DNA of 64,000 bases, from the NCBI RefSeq assembly GCF_900142575.1, contig NZ_FRBI01000032.1, positions 1 to 64,000 on the forward strand, written 5' to 3'. This DNA is from Actinacidiphila paucisporea. GTDB lineage: Bacteria; Actinomycetota; Actinomycetes; Streptomycetales; Streptomycetaceae. Below the pieces are notes generated by a model. It made no database searches. It was not told the origin of the DNA and worked only from the letters and a program-made list of their open reading frames with translations. Positions within the stretch are counted from its first letter, which is position 1; each line of letters opens with the position of its first letter. A program made the position numbers and the translations under genes. Positions 8,935 to 17,435 of the stretch are shown piece by piece.

Positions 8935-11832
8935 GTGCTGGGCATGCTGCACGGACGGGACGGGGAAGCGGCGGCGCTGCGCGTGCTGCTCGATGGCGCG
9001 CGGGCCGGCCGAAGCGGGGTGCTGGTGCTGCGCGGTGAGGCCGGGATCGGCAAGACCGCGCTGCTCGACGATCTGGTGGCCGCGGCCGGCGGCATGACGG
9101 TGGTACGCGGCTCGGGGGTCGAGTTCGAGGCGGAACTGCCCTTCGCCGCCTTGCAGTTGCTGCTGCGTCCTGCGATGGGGGCGCTGGACGCGCTGCCCGG
9201 GCCGCAACGGCGGGCGCTGCGGGCGGCGTTCGGACTGGCGACGGAGGGCGCGGGCGAGCCGATGTTCGTCGGGCTCGCGGTGCTGTCGCTGCTGTCGGAG
9301 TACGCCGGGGTCGGGCCGCTGCTGTGCGTCGTGGACGACGCCCAGTGGCTGGACCGGGCGTCCACCGACGCGTTGCTCTTCGCGGCCCGCCGGCTGGACT
9401 CGGAGGGCGTCGCGCTGGTCTTCGCCGCGCGGGACGGCGAGGGGGCCTTCACCGCGCCGGGACTTCCGGTGCTGCGGCCGGCGGCGCTGGACGAGGCGGC
9501 GGCCGCCGCGCTGCTCGCCGACCGGGCGGGGCCGCTCGCCGAGCCGGTCCGCCGCCGGGTCCTGGCCGAGGCGCGGGGCAATCCGCTGGCTCTGCTGGAA
9601 CTGCCGGTCGGGCTGCGCGACTCCGACGCCGGGGCGCCGCACACGCTGCCGCTGACCAGCCGGCTGCAACTGGCCTTCCACGGCCGGGTCAGCCACCTGC
9701 CGCAAGCCACCCAGACGCTGCTGCTGGTGGCCGCCGCGGACCACACCGGCGAGCTGGCCACGATCCTGCGGGCGGCGGCCGACCTCGGCGCGGGCGTCGC
9801 GGACCTGCCGCCCGCGCAGGACACCGGGCTGGTGACGGTGGACGGCACCGCGCTGCGGTTCCGCCACCCGCTGGTGCGGGCCGCGATCCACCAGCGGGCC
9901 GCGCTGCCCGACCGCCTCGCCGCCCACCGGGCGCTGGCCCGGGCCGCCGACCCGGAGCGCGAGGCGGACCACCGGGCCTGGCACCTGGCCGCCGCCGCGA
10001 CCGGCCCCGACGAGGACGTGGCGACCGCCCTGGAACAGACCGCGGTCCGCGCCGGCGAGCGCAGCGGCCACACCGCGGCGGCGGCCGCGTACGACCGCGC
10101 CGCCCGCCTGAGCACCGACCCCGGCGCCCGCCTGCGCCGCCTCCTGCTGGCCGCCGAGGCCGCCTCCGAGGCCGGCGAGATCCCCCGCGCCCGCGCCTTC
10201 GCGGAGCAGGCCGCCCGCGCGGCGGCCGCCGGCCCCGCCGGCGCACCGCCCGCAGGGGGCGGGCGCGGGGCCCTCGGGCCGCACGCACCGGACACGCCCG
10301 GCGGCGGGGACGCCACCGGACCCGGTCGCACGGCGGCCGGCGCCGGACCGCACCGGCCGCCCGCGCCGGGCGCCGGGCCCCCCGTCGATCCCGCCGCGCG
10401 GGCGACGGCGCGGGCCCTCCATGTGCGCGGGCTCGCGGACTTCTGGGAGGGGGACTTCCCCGGCGCGCACCGGCTGCTCATCGAAGGCGCCGGGCTCGTC
10501 GCGGGAAGCGATCCGGCGCGGGCGGCGCGGATGCTGGTGCAGGCCACGCACACCGCCTGGTATCTCGGGGCGGACGAGGTCGCGGACACCGTCGACCGGC
10601 TGGCGGCGCTGCCGCTGCCCGCGGACGCGCCGATCCTGCCGGTGGCGGCGTTCCTGACCGGGGCGCTGGGCCGGGCGGCGGCAGGGCGGGTCCCGCCGGC
10701 CGTCGGCGCGGCCGCGGAGGCGGCGCGGTCGGCACGCGGCGGGCGGGTGGACCCGCGAGACCTGGTCATGCTCTGCGGGGTGGGCCTGACCCTCGGGCAG
10801 GACGCGCAGTCGCACGAGCTGACCACGGCGCTGGCCGCGGAGAGCCGGGAGAGCGGCGGGGTGGGGCGGCTCACCACGATCATGTTCTTCCGCGCGGAGG
10901 CGGAGATCTTCGACGGCCGCTACGACGACGCGGCGGAGACGGCCGCCGAAGCGCTGCGGATCGCCGCGGACACCGGGCAGCGCCAGTGGGTGAGCCAGTT
11001 GAGCAGCGCCCTGGCGCACATCGCCGCGGTGCGCGGTGACGAGGAGGAGTGCCGCCGCCTGGTGGACGCGGCGCTCGCGGGCGGCTCGGGGACGGCGATG
11101 GCGCCGGGCGCACCGTGGGCGTACTGGTCGCAGGGCCTGCTCGACCTGGGGCTCGGCCGCGCGCAGGCGGCGCTCGACCGGCTCGCGCTGCTCGGCGAGG
11201 AGTCGGTGCGGCACCACATCTGCGCGACCCGCAGCGTCCCCGACCTGGTGGAGGCCGCGGTACGGCTCGGGGTGCCGGGGCGGGCCGACGCGGCCCTCGC
11301 CCGGTTCGAGGCGTGGGCGGCGCGGTCGGGGCAGGACTGGGCGGCGGCGCTGGTGGCCCGCTGCCGGGCGCTGCGGGCGCCGGACGCGGACGCGGAGGCG
11401 TACTTCCGGCAGGCGCTGGACGCCCACGACCCGCACCGGCGGGCCATGGAGTCGGCCCGCACCGACCTGCTGTACGGCGAGTGGCTGCGCAGGGCGCGGC
11501 GCAAGAACGAGGCGCGGGTGCGGCTGCGGGCCGCGCTGGACGCCTTCGAGCGGCTCGGCGCGCACCCGTGGGCGGACCGGGCGCGGGGCGAGTTGGGCGC
11601 GGCGGGCGGCGCGCTGCCCGAGGCGGGCCGGGAGAGCGGCCCGGTGGAGGCGGAGGCGGGGCTCACCCCGCAGGAGTCGCAGATCGTCCGGCTGGCCGCG
11701 GAGGGCCTGTCGAACAAGGACATCGCGGCCCGGCTGTTCCTGAGCCCGCGGACGGTCGGCTACCACCTCTACAAGGCGTATCCGAAGCTCGGCGTGGTCT
11801 CCCGCGGCGAACTGGCCGGGATCTTCGGGTAG
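8935..11832 (+). CDS. LAL-type (large ATP-binding) LuxR-family transcriptional regulator
   Basis: About 965 residues. The N-terminus is an AAA/STAND ATPase with Walker A GEAGIGKTALL (about 35-45) and Walker B LLCVVDDAQWLD (about 129-140). A long helical, TPR-like middle follows, with a Pro/Gly-rich insert near 435-480. The C-terminal LuxR helix-turn-helix reads LTPQESQIVRLAAEG...SNKDIAARLFLSPRTVGYHL (about 905-950). These proteins are ATP-dependent activators, often of secondary metabolism or sugar use. GTG 8935 is chosen because AGGAG lies 10 bases upstream; ATG 8944 is the alternative. Coupling to the PhyH oxygenase suggests it controls that enzyme or shares its pathway (inference). Confidence 0.88.
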   Translation: MLGMLHGRDGEAAALRVLLDGARAGRSGVLVLRGEAGIGKTALLDDLVAAAGGMTVVRGSGVEFEAELPFAALQLLLRPAMGALDALPGPQRRALRAAFGLATEGAGEPMFVGLAVLSLLSEYAGVGPLLCVVDDAQWLDRASTDALLFAARRLDSEGVALVFAARDGEGAFTAPGLPVLRPAALDEAAAAALLADRAGPLAEPVRRRVLAEARGNPLALLELPVGLRDSDAGAPHTLPLTSRLQLAFHGRVSHLPQATQTLLLVAAADHTGELATILRAAADLGAGVADLPPAQDTGLVTVDGTALRFRHPLVRAAIHQRAALPDRLAAHRALARAADPEREADHRAWHLAAAATGPDEDVATALEQTAVRAGERSGHTAAAAAYDRAARLSTDPGARLRRLLLAAEAASEAGEIPRARAFAEQAARAAAAGPAGAPPAGGGRGALGPHAPDTPGGGDATGPGRTAAGAGPHRPPAPGAGPPVDPAARATARALHVRGLADFWEGDFPGAHRLLIEGAGLVAGSDPARAARMLVQATHTAWYLGADEVADTVDRLAALPLPADAPILPVAAFLTGALGRAAAGRVPPAVGAAAEAARSARGGRVDPRDLVMLCGVGLTLGQDAQSHELTTALAAESRESGGVGRLTTIMFFRAEAEIFDGRYDDAAETAAEALRIAADTGQRQWVSQLSSALAHIAAVRGDEEECRRLVDAALAGGSGTAMAPGAPWAYWSQGLLDLGLGRAQAALDRLALLGEESVRHHICATRSVPDLVEAAVRLGVPGRADAALARFEAWAARSGQDWAAALVARCRALRAPDADAEAYFRQALDAHDPHRRAMESARTDLLYGEWLRRARRKNEARVRLRAALDAFERLGAHPWADRARGELGAAGGALPEAGRESGPVEAEAGLTPQESQIVRLAAEGLSNKDIAARLFLSPRTVGYHLYKAYPKLGVVSRGELAGIFG

Positions 11833-11846
11833 CCCGGGAAAAGACG

Positions 11847-11879
11847 GTGCCCGCCCGGCGGTGAAGGCCGGGCGGGCAC
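11847..11879. terminator. Bidirectional hairpin terminator between convergent genes
   Basis: A perfect 13-bp stem GTGCCCGCCCGGC / GCCGGGCGGGCAC with a 7-base loop lies 15 bases after the LAL stop and 35 bases after the convergent M23 gene. There is no T-run, as is usual for actinomycete terminators. Confidence 0.75.
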
Positions 11880-11913
11880 GTCGGGTTCGGCGGCCTCGGG
11901 CCGTCGTGTGCGG

Positions 11914-12768
11914 TCAGACGGTGACGCCGTGCGCGGCGAGGTAGGCGACCGGGTCGATGTCCGAGCCGTAGTCCGGGGTGGTGCGGACCTCGAAGTGCAG
12001 GTGCGGGCCGGTGACGTTGCCGGTGGCGCCCGATATGCCGATCTCCTGGCCGGCGGTGACGGTCTGGCCGACCGAGACGACCGGGTTGGTCAGGTGGCCG
12101 TACAGGGTGTACTTGCCGTCGGCGTGCTTGATGACCACGTCGTTGCCGTAGGAGCCGTCCGCGCCGGCGTGGACGACGGTGCCCGCGGCGACCGAGTGGA
12201 CCGGGGTGCCGCTCCAGACCAGGAAGTCGACGCCGGTGTGGTAGCCGGAGGACCAGTTGGAGCCCTGGGCGTGGTAAGGGGTGCCGATGGCGGCGTCGCC
12301 GACCGGCTTGGTGTAGCCGGAGGAGCTGACGGCCTTCGTGACGGCCGCGGCGGGGGTGGCCTGCTTGACGGCCGCCGCGGGGGCGGCCTGCTTCGCCGGG
12401 GCCGGGGCGGCCTTCTTGGCGGGGGCGGGGGCGGCCTTGACCACGGCGGTGTTCAGCGTGAGGTGCATGCCGGGGCGGATCAGGCTCGGGTTGCCGCCGA
12501 TGACCTTCTTGTTGGCCTTGTAGAGCGACTTCCAGCCGCCCTTGACGTGGTGGGCGGTGGCGATCTTCGCCAGCGTGTCGCCGCGGACCACGGTGTACTG
12601 CGCCTTGGCGGAGACGGCGGTGGGCGCCTTGGCCGGCTCGGCGGCCGACGCGTGGGCGACGGAGACCAGCGGCAGCGCGAGGGCGGCGCCTCCGGTGCCC
12701 GCGGCGATGCACACCTTGGTGAGGCGGCTGAGCGAGCGGGGCTTGCGGTGCTGTCCCTTTGCGGGCAT
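11914..12768 (-). CDS. Secreted LysM-M23 peptidoglycan endopeptidase under c-di-AMP riboswitch control
   Basis: 284 residues. The signal peptide ends near AHASAAE (about 43). A LysM domain follows (YTVVRGDTLAKIA...RPGMHL, about 58-105), then an Ala/Pro/Lys-rich wall-spanning linker and an M23 peptidase with HTGVD and GPHLHFE zinc ligands (about 165-278). It binds peptidoglycan and cleaves stem-peptide cross-links. It closely resembles the C-terminal half of the 2455-3708 hydrolase, including the YHTG(M/V)DFLV and SGATGNVTGPHLHF stretches, so the two are paralogues differing by the Rpf domain. ATG 12768 has AGGAGAGG upstream. Expression should fall when c-di-AMP occupies the leader riboswitch. 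Confidence 0.9.
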   Translation of the reverse strand: MPAKGQHRKPRSLSRLTKVCIAAGTGGAALALPLVSVAHASAAEPAKAPTAVSAKAQYTVVRGDTLAKIATAHHVKGGWKSLYKANKKVIGGNPSLIRPGMHLTLNTAVVKAAPAPAKKAAPAPAKQAAPAAAVKQATPAAAVTKAVSSSGYTKPVGDAAIGTPYHAQGSNWSSGYHTGVDFLVWSGTPVHSVAAGTVVHAGADGSYGNDVVIKHADGKYTLYGHLTNPVVSVGQTVTAGQEIGISGATGNVTGPHLHFEVRTTPDYGSDIDPVAYLAAHGVTV

Positions 12769-12783
12769 GGGGGAATTCCTCTC

Positions 12784-12955
12784 CTACGCCTGCGAGGTGA
12801 GCTGTCGGGTTCGGGCAGGAGATGCCCGGCCGCGGTCCGCCGCCGCCGCGCTGTGCGATGCGCGGGCGGCGGGCACGGCTTCACCCCGAGCCGTCCGGTG
12901 TTCCCGGACGGCGGCTTACCTGGGTCCCCCGCTCCTGCCCTGAATGCTCGACTGT
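12784..12955 (-). promoter_or_regulatory. ydaO/yuaA-type c-di-AMP riboswitch
   Basis: Read on the minus strand, the leader contains the conserved ydaO elements in order: GGGCAGGAG, CGGGGGACCCAGGTAA, CGGGGTGAAGCCG, then CTCCTGCCCGAACCCGACAG, CTCACCTCGCAGGCGTAGGA. The GGGCAGGAG arm (12932-12940) pairs with CTCCTGCCC (12813-12821). The ribosome-binding site AGGAGAGG lies at its 3' edge. In actinobacteria this riboswitch class controls cell-wall hydrolases such as rpfA (established); ligand binding turns expression off. Confidence 0.88.
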
Positions 12956-13030
12956 TCCCGTGACCGGGCGGCGGCAGGATTCGGCGTCCCGCCCGGCGGC
13001 TGCCGCGGACGTGCTGCCCGCGGTACGGCG

Positions 13031-13060
13031 AAGCTAGACGACGCCGGGAGCGGCGGGCAA
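13031..13060 (-). promoter_or_regulatory. HrdB-type promoter for the riboswitch-controlled M23 gene
   Basis: On the minus strand TTGCCC (13060-13055) and TAGCTT (13036-13031) are separated by 18 bases, fitting the vegetative consensus TTGAC-N18-TANNNT. Transcription would start near 13024, about 255 bases before the start codon and upstream of the whole riboswitch. Further upstream, 13090-13131 holds a 10-bp inverted repeat (CGTACCGGCG) with a 22-base gap; I see no gene from 12769 to 13339. Confidence 0.5.
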
Positions 13061-13339
13061 CCAAACGCGGCATGCCGCACCATTTCGCCCGTACCGGCGG
13101 TTACTCCTCGCCATCCGGGGGCGCCGGTACGTGTGCGCACCGGTCACCGGGAGCGCGACCCTCGTGCACAAAGGGTGAGAAACGGGCCGGGTCGGAAACA
13201 GCGGGTGTCGCGGGGAAGGCGGACCGTGTTCCCCCGGTGACACCCGTCACGCAGGGGCCCGACCGTGACGTACGCCACCGCGAAATGCCCGATTTGCACC
13301 GGGGTTTCACTTACCTTCACATTTACGAATGGTGCCCCG

Positions 13340-14356
13340 TCAGTAGCTTCCTGGCGCTCCGCCGATCCGCGCGTCGAGCACCCGGCTGAGCCGGTAGCCC
13401 ACCGGCCGGAAACCGACCGCGGGCCAGTGCCCCGCCGCGAGCGGGGAGGCGGAGTGCCAGCGGGCCGAGATGTAGCGGTGGCCGTTGTCGTACGCCCACG
13501 CCAGCGCGGTCGCCAGCAGCACCCGGCTGACACCCTCGCCGCGCGCGGAGGGCTCCACGTACGCCTCGGCCAGTTCGACGCACGACTCCGGCGTCACCGG
13601 GTCCGGGGTGGCGGGCACGACCAGCACCATGGCGATCTCCTCGCCCCTGCGGGACGCGATCCAGGCGCCGCAGCGCGGGTCGACGAGCGCGTCGGCATAG
13701 TGCAGCCGCAGCGCGGCGAGCGCGCCCTCCGGCTGCGGCTGGAACATCGCGGACTCGCGCTGCCGCCGGGAGGACTCCGCGGCCATCCTGCCCACCTGCG
13801 GCAGGTCGCCGGGACCCGCCCTGCGGATGCCGAGGCCCTCGACGCCGCGCGGCTGGCGGCCCCTGGCCTTGACCGCCATCAGCCCGTGCACCAGCTCGCG
13901 CCCGAAGCCGAGGTCGGCCCACGGGGCGGTGGCGATCTCGCCGGCCGGCACGTGCACGTAGTGGACCAGGCGGCGGTCGGCGACCAGCCGCTCCGCGACC
14001 TTGGCGTAGAGCGAGCGCAGCACCTCGGTCTCGCGGCCGCCGGGCAGCGCGTGGCCGCCGTAGGGCACCAGGGCCGAGCGCGGGTGGGTGCGCAGCGAGG
14101 CGGGGTCGTCGGGAGCGAGGGTGACCGGATGGGCGGCGAGGTAGCCGATCAGGTTGCCGTCGCCGTCGAGGGCGCGGCAGGCCTCAAGGCCGGGGACGGC
14201 GTGCAGCCTGCCCACCAGCTCGTCGCCGCGCACGGGTCCGTCGGCAAGCCAGGATCGCTGGGAGGGGGGACGCCGGGCGCGCGAGAACCAGCGGTCGTAG
14301 CGCTGCACGGCCAGGGGTATGTGCTCGGCGGTCAGCGGCGCGGTGGCGACAGTCAT
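13340..14356 (-). CDS. GNAT-family N-acetyltransferase
   Basis: 338 residues. The C-terminal half is a GNAT acetyl-CoA-binding fold; motif A is visible as AYVEPSARGEGVSRVLLATA (about 270-290). The N-terminal half (WFSRARRPPSQRSWLADGP...) looks like a degenerate second acetyltransferase-type domain. The substrate is unknown. The start at MTVATAP (14356) avoids an Arg-rich leader. TAGCGT lies 11 bases upstream on the coding strand and could be a -10 giving an almost leaderless transcript. It is followed upstream, on the same strand, by the uridine-kinase-like gene. Confidence 0.8.
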   Translation of the reverse strand: MTVATAPLTAEHIPLAVQRYDRWFSRARRPPSQRSWLADGPVRGDELVGRLHAVPGLEACRALDGDGNLIGYLAAHPVTLAPDDPASLRTHPRSALVPYGGHALPGGRETEVLRSLYAKVAERLVADRRLVHYVHVPAGEIATAPWADLGFGRELVHGLMAVKARGRQPRGVEGLGIRRAGPGDLPQVGRMAAESSRRQRESAMFQPQPEGALAALRLHYADALVDPRCGAWIASRRGEEIAMVLVVPATPDPVTPESCVELAEAYVEPSARGEGVSRVLLATALAWAYDNGHRYISARWHSASPLAAGHWPAVGFRPVGYRLSRVLDARIGGAPGSY

Positions 14357-14429
14357 GGTGTTCGAGGACGCTAGCGGGGCGCGCAGCCCCACGGCAAGGC
14401 GGTACGGCGCGCCGTGAGCCGCGGCCGCG

Positions 14430-15059
14430 TCAGCCGGTCCACGCCGGGTGCCGCGGATCGTCGGCGCGGACCAGGACGTCGGCGCTCTCCTCCGGCAGCG
14501 CCTCGCGGGCGTACCGCTGGTAAGCGGGCAGCGTCCACAGCTCGGCCGGCTCCGTACGCCGCCGCAGCGCGCCCTCCGACAGCCGCAGATGGACCGTCAG
14601 GTCCAGCGGCAGGCCCTGCCCGAGCAGCAGCGGGCCGTCGAGCACCAGGACGCCGCCGGGCGCCAGCGCCACGTAGTCCGCCCGGGTGGAGCGGTCGGTG
14701 CCGGGGTCGCGCAGCGACGGCAGGGCGCGCCCGCTGCCGCCGGGCCCGAGCGGGTCGAGCACCTCGCGGCGCAGTGCCCCGGTGTCCAGCCACAGCTGGT
14801 AATACGCGTCCACGTCCTCGTGGCCGTATTCGAGGCGCTGCGAGGCGGGCCGCCAGAAGTCCTGCGCCCGCACCCTCAGCACCGGGTGGCCGAGCGCGGG
14901 CAGTGCGGCGGCCAGCGCGTCCGCGAGCTCCACCGTGCCGGCGGCGGGCGCGCCGTCCACCGCGACACGCCACCACGGCCCCGCGGGCGGCGGCACCGCG
15001 GCGATCCGCTCGGCGAGGGCCTCCGCGAGCCGCGGCCAGGTGATCGGGGTGAGCTGCAC
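14430..15059 (-). CDS. Uridine-kinase-like protein with a degenerate P-loop
   Basis: 209 residues. The overall pattern is that of the uridine/phosphoribulokinase-like family: RVAVDGAP at the first strand, RAQDFWRPAS, the ED(V)DAYYQLWLD segment, VLVLDGPLLL and DLTVHLRLSEGALRRR. The P-loop position reads DGAPAAGTVEL, so the Lys and Ser of GxxxxGK(S/T) are missing. Either it is not an active kinase or it binds nucleotide differently. GTG 15059 follows AGGATGG. The neighbour at 40740-41354 is a relative with an intact P-loop (DGHAGAGKST), which makes the loss here clear. Confidence 0.75.
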   Translation of the reverse strand: MQLTPITWPRLAEALAERIAAVPPPAGPWWRVAVDGAPAAGTVELADALAAALPALGHPVLRVRAQDFWRPASQRLEYGHEDVDAYYQLWLDTGALRREVLDPLGPGGSGRALPSLRDPGTDRSTRADYVALAPGGVLVLDGPLLLGQGLPLDLTVHLRLSEGALRRRTEPAELWTLPAYQRYAREALPEESADVLVRADDPRHPAWTG

Positions 15060-15099
15060 GGGGCCATCCTGCCGGAGCGGGCCGCCCGCGCGGCGGGCG

Positions 15100-15155
15100 G
15101 GCGGGGGCCCTTGCCCGTGTCGCCCGATCGGGCGACACGGGCAAGGGCCCCCGCC
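15100..15155. repeat. Perfect 56-bp palindrome
   Basis: Two 28-base arms are exact reverse complements with no spacer; the centre lies between 15127 and 15128 (CGCCCGA|TCGGGCG) and both ends are GGCGGGGGCC/GGCCCCCGCC. It sits between divergent genes, 40 bases upstream of the uridine-kinase-like start and 150 before the 64-aa gene, where a terminator is not expected. Confidence 0.9.
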
Positions 15156-15305
15156 GGACTCCTGGGCCGCTCGCACTCCCGGGGAGCCCACTCACCTGGG
15201 GGAAATCCTCTACAAATCACCCATTTGCCACCGCGCACGAATCATGACTTCTTGTGACCCTGGAAGAACTCATGGTGACCGTCCCCATCACCCAGGAGAA
15301 AGCCC

Positions 15306-15500
15306 ATGATCCTGTCGATCTCCGGCGTCGTTCTGCTCGGCGTCATCGTCTTCCTGTTCTTCCGCAAAGACGGGCTGAAGGTGTCCCACGGCATCGTCAG
15401 CGCCCTCTTCGGCTTCTACCTCGCCAGCACCGCCATCGCCCCGAGCATCACGGCGGGCGGCGCGAGCCTGGCCGGCCTGCTGGGCGGGATCAGGATCTAG
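15306..15500 (+). CDS. 64-aa two-helix membrane protein
   Basis: 64 residues. A first hydrophobic segment (ILSISGVVLLGVIVFLFF) is followed by a charged turn RKDGLK, a second apolar stretch (IVSALFGFYLASTAI) and a small Gly/Ala-rich tail. It resembles the small membrane proteins encoded beside FtsK-like ATPases in Streptomyces, which suggests a membrane partner for the next gene (inference). ATG 15306 follows CAGGAGAA at good spacing. Its TAG stop lies in the CTAG at the left border of the second 161-bp element, which separates it from the ATPase gene. Confidence 0.75.
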   Translation: MILSISGVVLLGVIVFLFFRKDGLKVSHGIVSALFGFYLASTAIAPSITAGGASLAGLLGGIRI

Positions 15501-15660
15501 GGCCTGTCGTCTGGATCTCCGTGGAGGAAGGAGCGGTGCTCGGTGCGTGCAGCTGCAAGGCGGAGGAAGGAGGCGACGCGGAGCCGTCGTCGACTGACGA
15601 CAACGCGGCAGATGTGCGTGCCGGGCGCCGCGACGCCGCGGAGATCCGAACGACAGACCC
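15500..15660. mobile_element. 161-bp MITE-like element, copy 2
   Basis: Terminal inverted repeats lie at 15500-15520 and 15640-15660; the inside is identical to copy 1 (428-588). CTAG occurs at both outer borders (15497-15500 and 15660-15663), which looks like a 4-bp target duplication, as made by IS5-type transposases (inference). It lies within what would otherwise be a two-gene operon. Confidence 0.78.
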
Positions 15661-15833
15661 TAGCCGGCCGTCCCGCGGACGGCACGGCGCATGCCACGCG
15701 CAGGCCCGGGAGCGGTCGCCCCGCTCCCGGGTCCGCTTTCGGTCCCCACCCCACCGCCGTCCCGCCCCTCCCCCGCTGCACCGCCGCGCGTCCCCCGCGG
15801 TTCCCCGCACCCGAACCACCCCATGGAGCAACC

Positions 15834-17435
15834 GTGGCCAGGCGTCCCCTCCCCAGCATCCTGAGCAGCCGACCGACGCTCGTCCGCGGTCGCGACCTGG
15901 CGCGCAGCGCCGCCGACGGCGCCTCCGACGTCCTCCACCCGGTCATCACCATCGCCCGCGGCATGCGGCGGCAGGCGGCCTGGACCGGCGGGTGGTGGGG
16001 CCGCACCCCCAAGGACCGGCGCGGTCCCGCGCTGCTGCTGGCCGCCGCGGGGGCGGTGGTCCTGGTGATGATGCCGTACGGGCCGCTGCTGGCCGTCGTC
16101 GCGGTGATCGCGTCCGCGGCCTGGATGGGCCGGGACCGCGGCGCGGGCGCGGCAGCCGGCCCCGGCGAGGCGGAGGCCGGGCGGCTCCAGTCGCTGTACG
16201 AGGCACTGGTGCCGTACCTGTCCGACCCCGCCGACCCGGCGCCGCTCTACACCTACGACGGCAGCTGGGCGAAGGCGTTCACCTCCTTCGACTTCGAGGG
16301 CGGCCGGCTGGTGCGGCTGCACCTGCGCTACCCGGCGTACTTCACCGACGGCGAGGCCGAGTCGCGCGCCCGGGTCGAGCAGCTGCTGCACGCCAAGGCC
16401 GGGCGGGGCAGGGAATACCGCTTCGACTGGAACGAGGAGGAGAACCACCTCACCCTCACCGCGCTGCCGCCGCTGCCCACCGACATCGTCGCCCAGCGCT
16501 TCGTCACCGCGCCCGGCGAGACGGTGCTCGGCTTCACCGACGCCGAGGCCGTACCGCGGACCGTGCCGGTCGCCGGGGGCGGCGAGGAGACCCGCGACGC
16601 GCCGCCGGTGGTGTGGCGCACCGGGTCGCGCTCCACCGAACCGCACCTGCTGGCGCTCGGCCAGCCCGGCACCGGGACGACCAGCCTGCTGCGGTCCATC
16701 GCGCTGCAGTCGCTGGTGCACGGCGACGTCGTCATCGTGGACGGCAGCGGCACGGGGGAATACGCGTGCCTGACCGGGCGCCCCGGAGTGCTCGCCGTCG
16801 AGGACGGGCTGCTCGGCGCGTCCGCCACGCTGGAATGGGCCGCGCACGAGACCGAACGCCGGCTCATCGCGGTCAACCGCGCCCGGCAGGAGGGCCGCCC
16901 GGTGGACGAGGACGCGCGCCGCCCGCTGTGGATCCTGGTCGACCGCCCGACCGCCCTGAGCCAGCTCGCCCTCGCGGAGGGGCGACCCGACCCGCAGCTG
17001 CTCCTCGACGTGCCGCTGCGGCACGGGCGCGCGGCGAGCGTCGCCGTGGCCGTCGCCGACCAGCTCGACGCGACGGAGGCGCTTGCGCCGGTGGTGATCG
17101 CCCACACCCGGGCGCGGGTCGTGCTCGGCCGGCTCGCCCCCGAGCACGTCGAGGCGGTCCTGGGCGCCGCCCAGCGCACCACCCCGGCCGCGGAGGTGCC
17201 CCCGGGCCGGGGGTACGCCCGGCTCGGCACCGGCCCCGTCCTGCGCCTCCAGGTGCCGTCCACCCCCGACCCCTACGACGACGAGGCCCCCGCCCCCCAC
17301 CGCGAAGCCGTCCTCACTCTCCTCCCCGGCAGCCTCCCACCAGCGGCGGAGCCCGACCCGGCTCCCCTCCCTGCCCCGGAGCCGTCCTCCCTCCGCAAGG
17401 ACGCCGTCATCCGGACAGTGGCCGACCTGACCTGA
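15834..17435 (+). CDS. FtsK/SpoIIIE-like membrane ATPase with a modified P-loop
   Basis: 533 residues. The N-terminus is basic, followed by two close membrane helices (about 62-102: LLLAAAGAVVLVMMPYGPLL...). A soluble beta-rich domain comes next, then an FtsK-type motor (about 245-480). Its P-loop reads LGQPGTGTTSLLRS, with Thr where GK(S/T) has Lys. Walker B-like VVIVDGSGTGEYA and an arginine-rich ETERRLIAVNRARQEGR helix follow. The C-terminus is Pro-rich. GTG 15834 has GGAG six bases upstream. It probably assembles at the membrane with the 64-aa protein. Loss of the Lys suggests weak or absent ATP hydrolysis, a structural role, or a substitute residue. Confidence 0.75.
   Translation: MARRPLPSILSSRPTLVRGRDLARSAADGASDVLHPVITIARGMRRQAAWTGGWWGRTPKDRRGPALLLAAAGAVVLVMMPYGPLLAVVAVIASAAWMGRDRGAGAAAGPGEAEAGRLQSLYEALVPYLSDPADPAPLYTYDGSWAKAFTSFDFEGGRLVRLHLRYPAYFTDGEAESRARVEQLLHAKAGRGREYRFDWNEEENHLTLTALPPLPTDIVAQRFVTAPGETVLGFTDAEAVPRTVPVAGGGEETRDAPPVVWRTGSRSTEPHLLALGQPGTGTTSLLRSIALQSLVHGDVVIVDGSGTGEYACLTGRPGVLAVEDGLLGASATLEWAAHETERRLIAVNRARQEGRPVDEDARRPLWILVDRPTALSQLALAEGRPDPQLLLDVPLRHGRAASVAVAVADQLDATEALAPVVIAHTRARVVLGRLAPEHVEAVLGAAQRTTPAAEVPPGRGYARLGTGPVLRLQVPSTPDPYDDEAPAPHREAVLTLLPGSLPPAAEPDPAPLPAPEPSSLRKDAVIRTVADLT

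Noticed and set aside
8560..11766. Minus-strand frame of about 1070 codons opposite the LAL regulator
   Set aside because: Composition (Arg/Ala/Gly) and lack of motifs mark it as a shadow of a well-supported LuxR gene.
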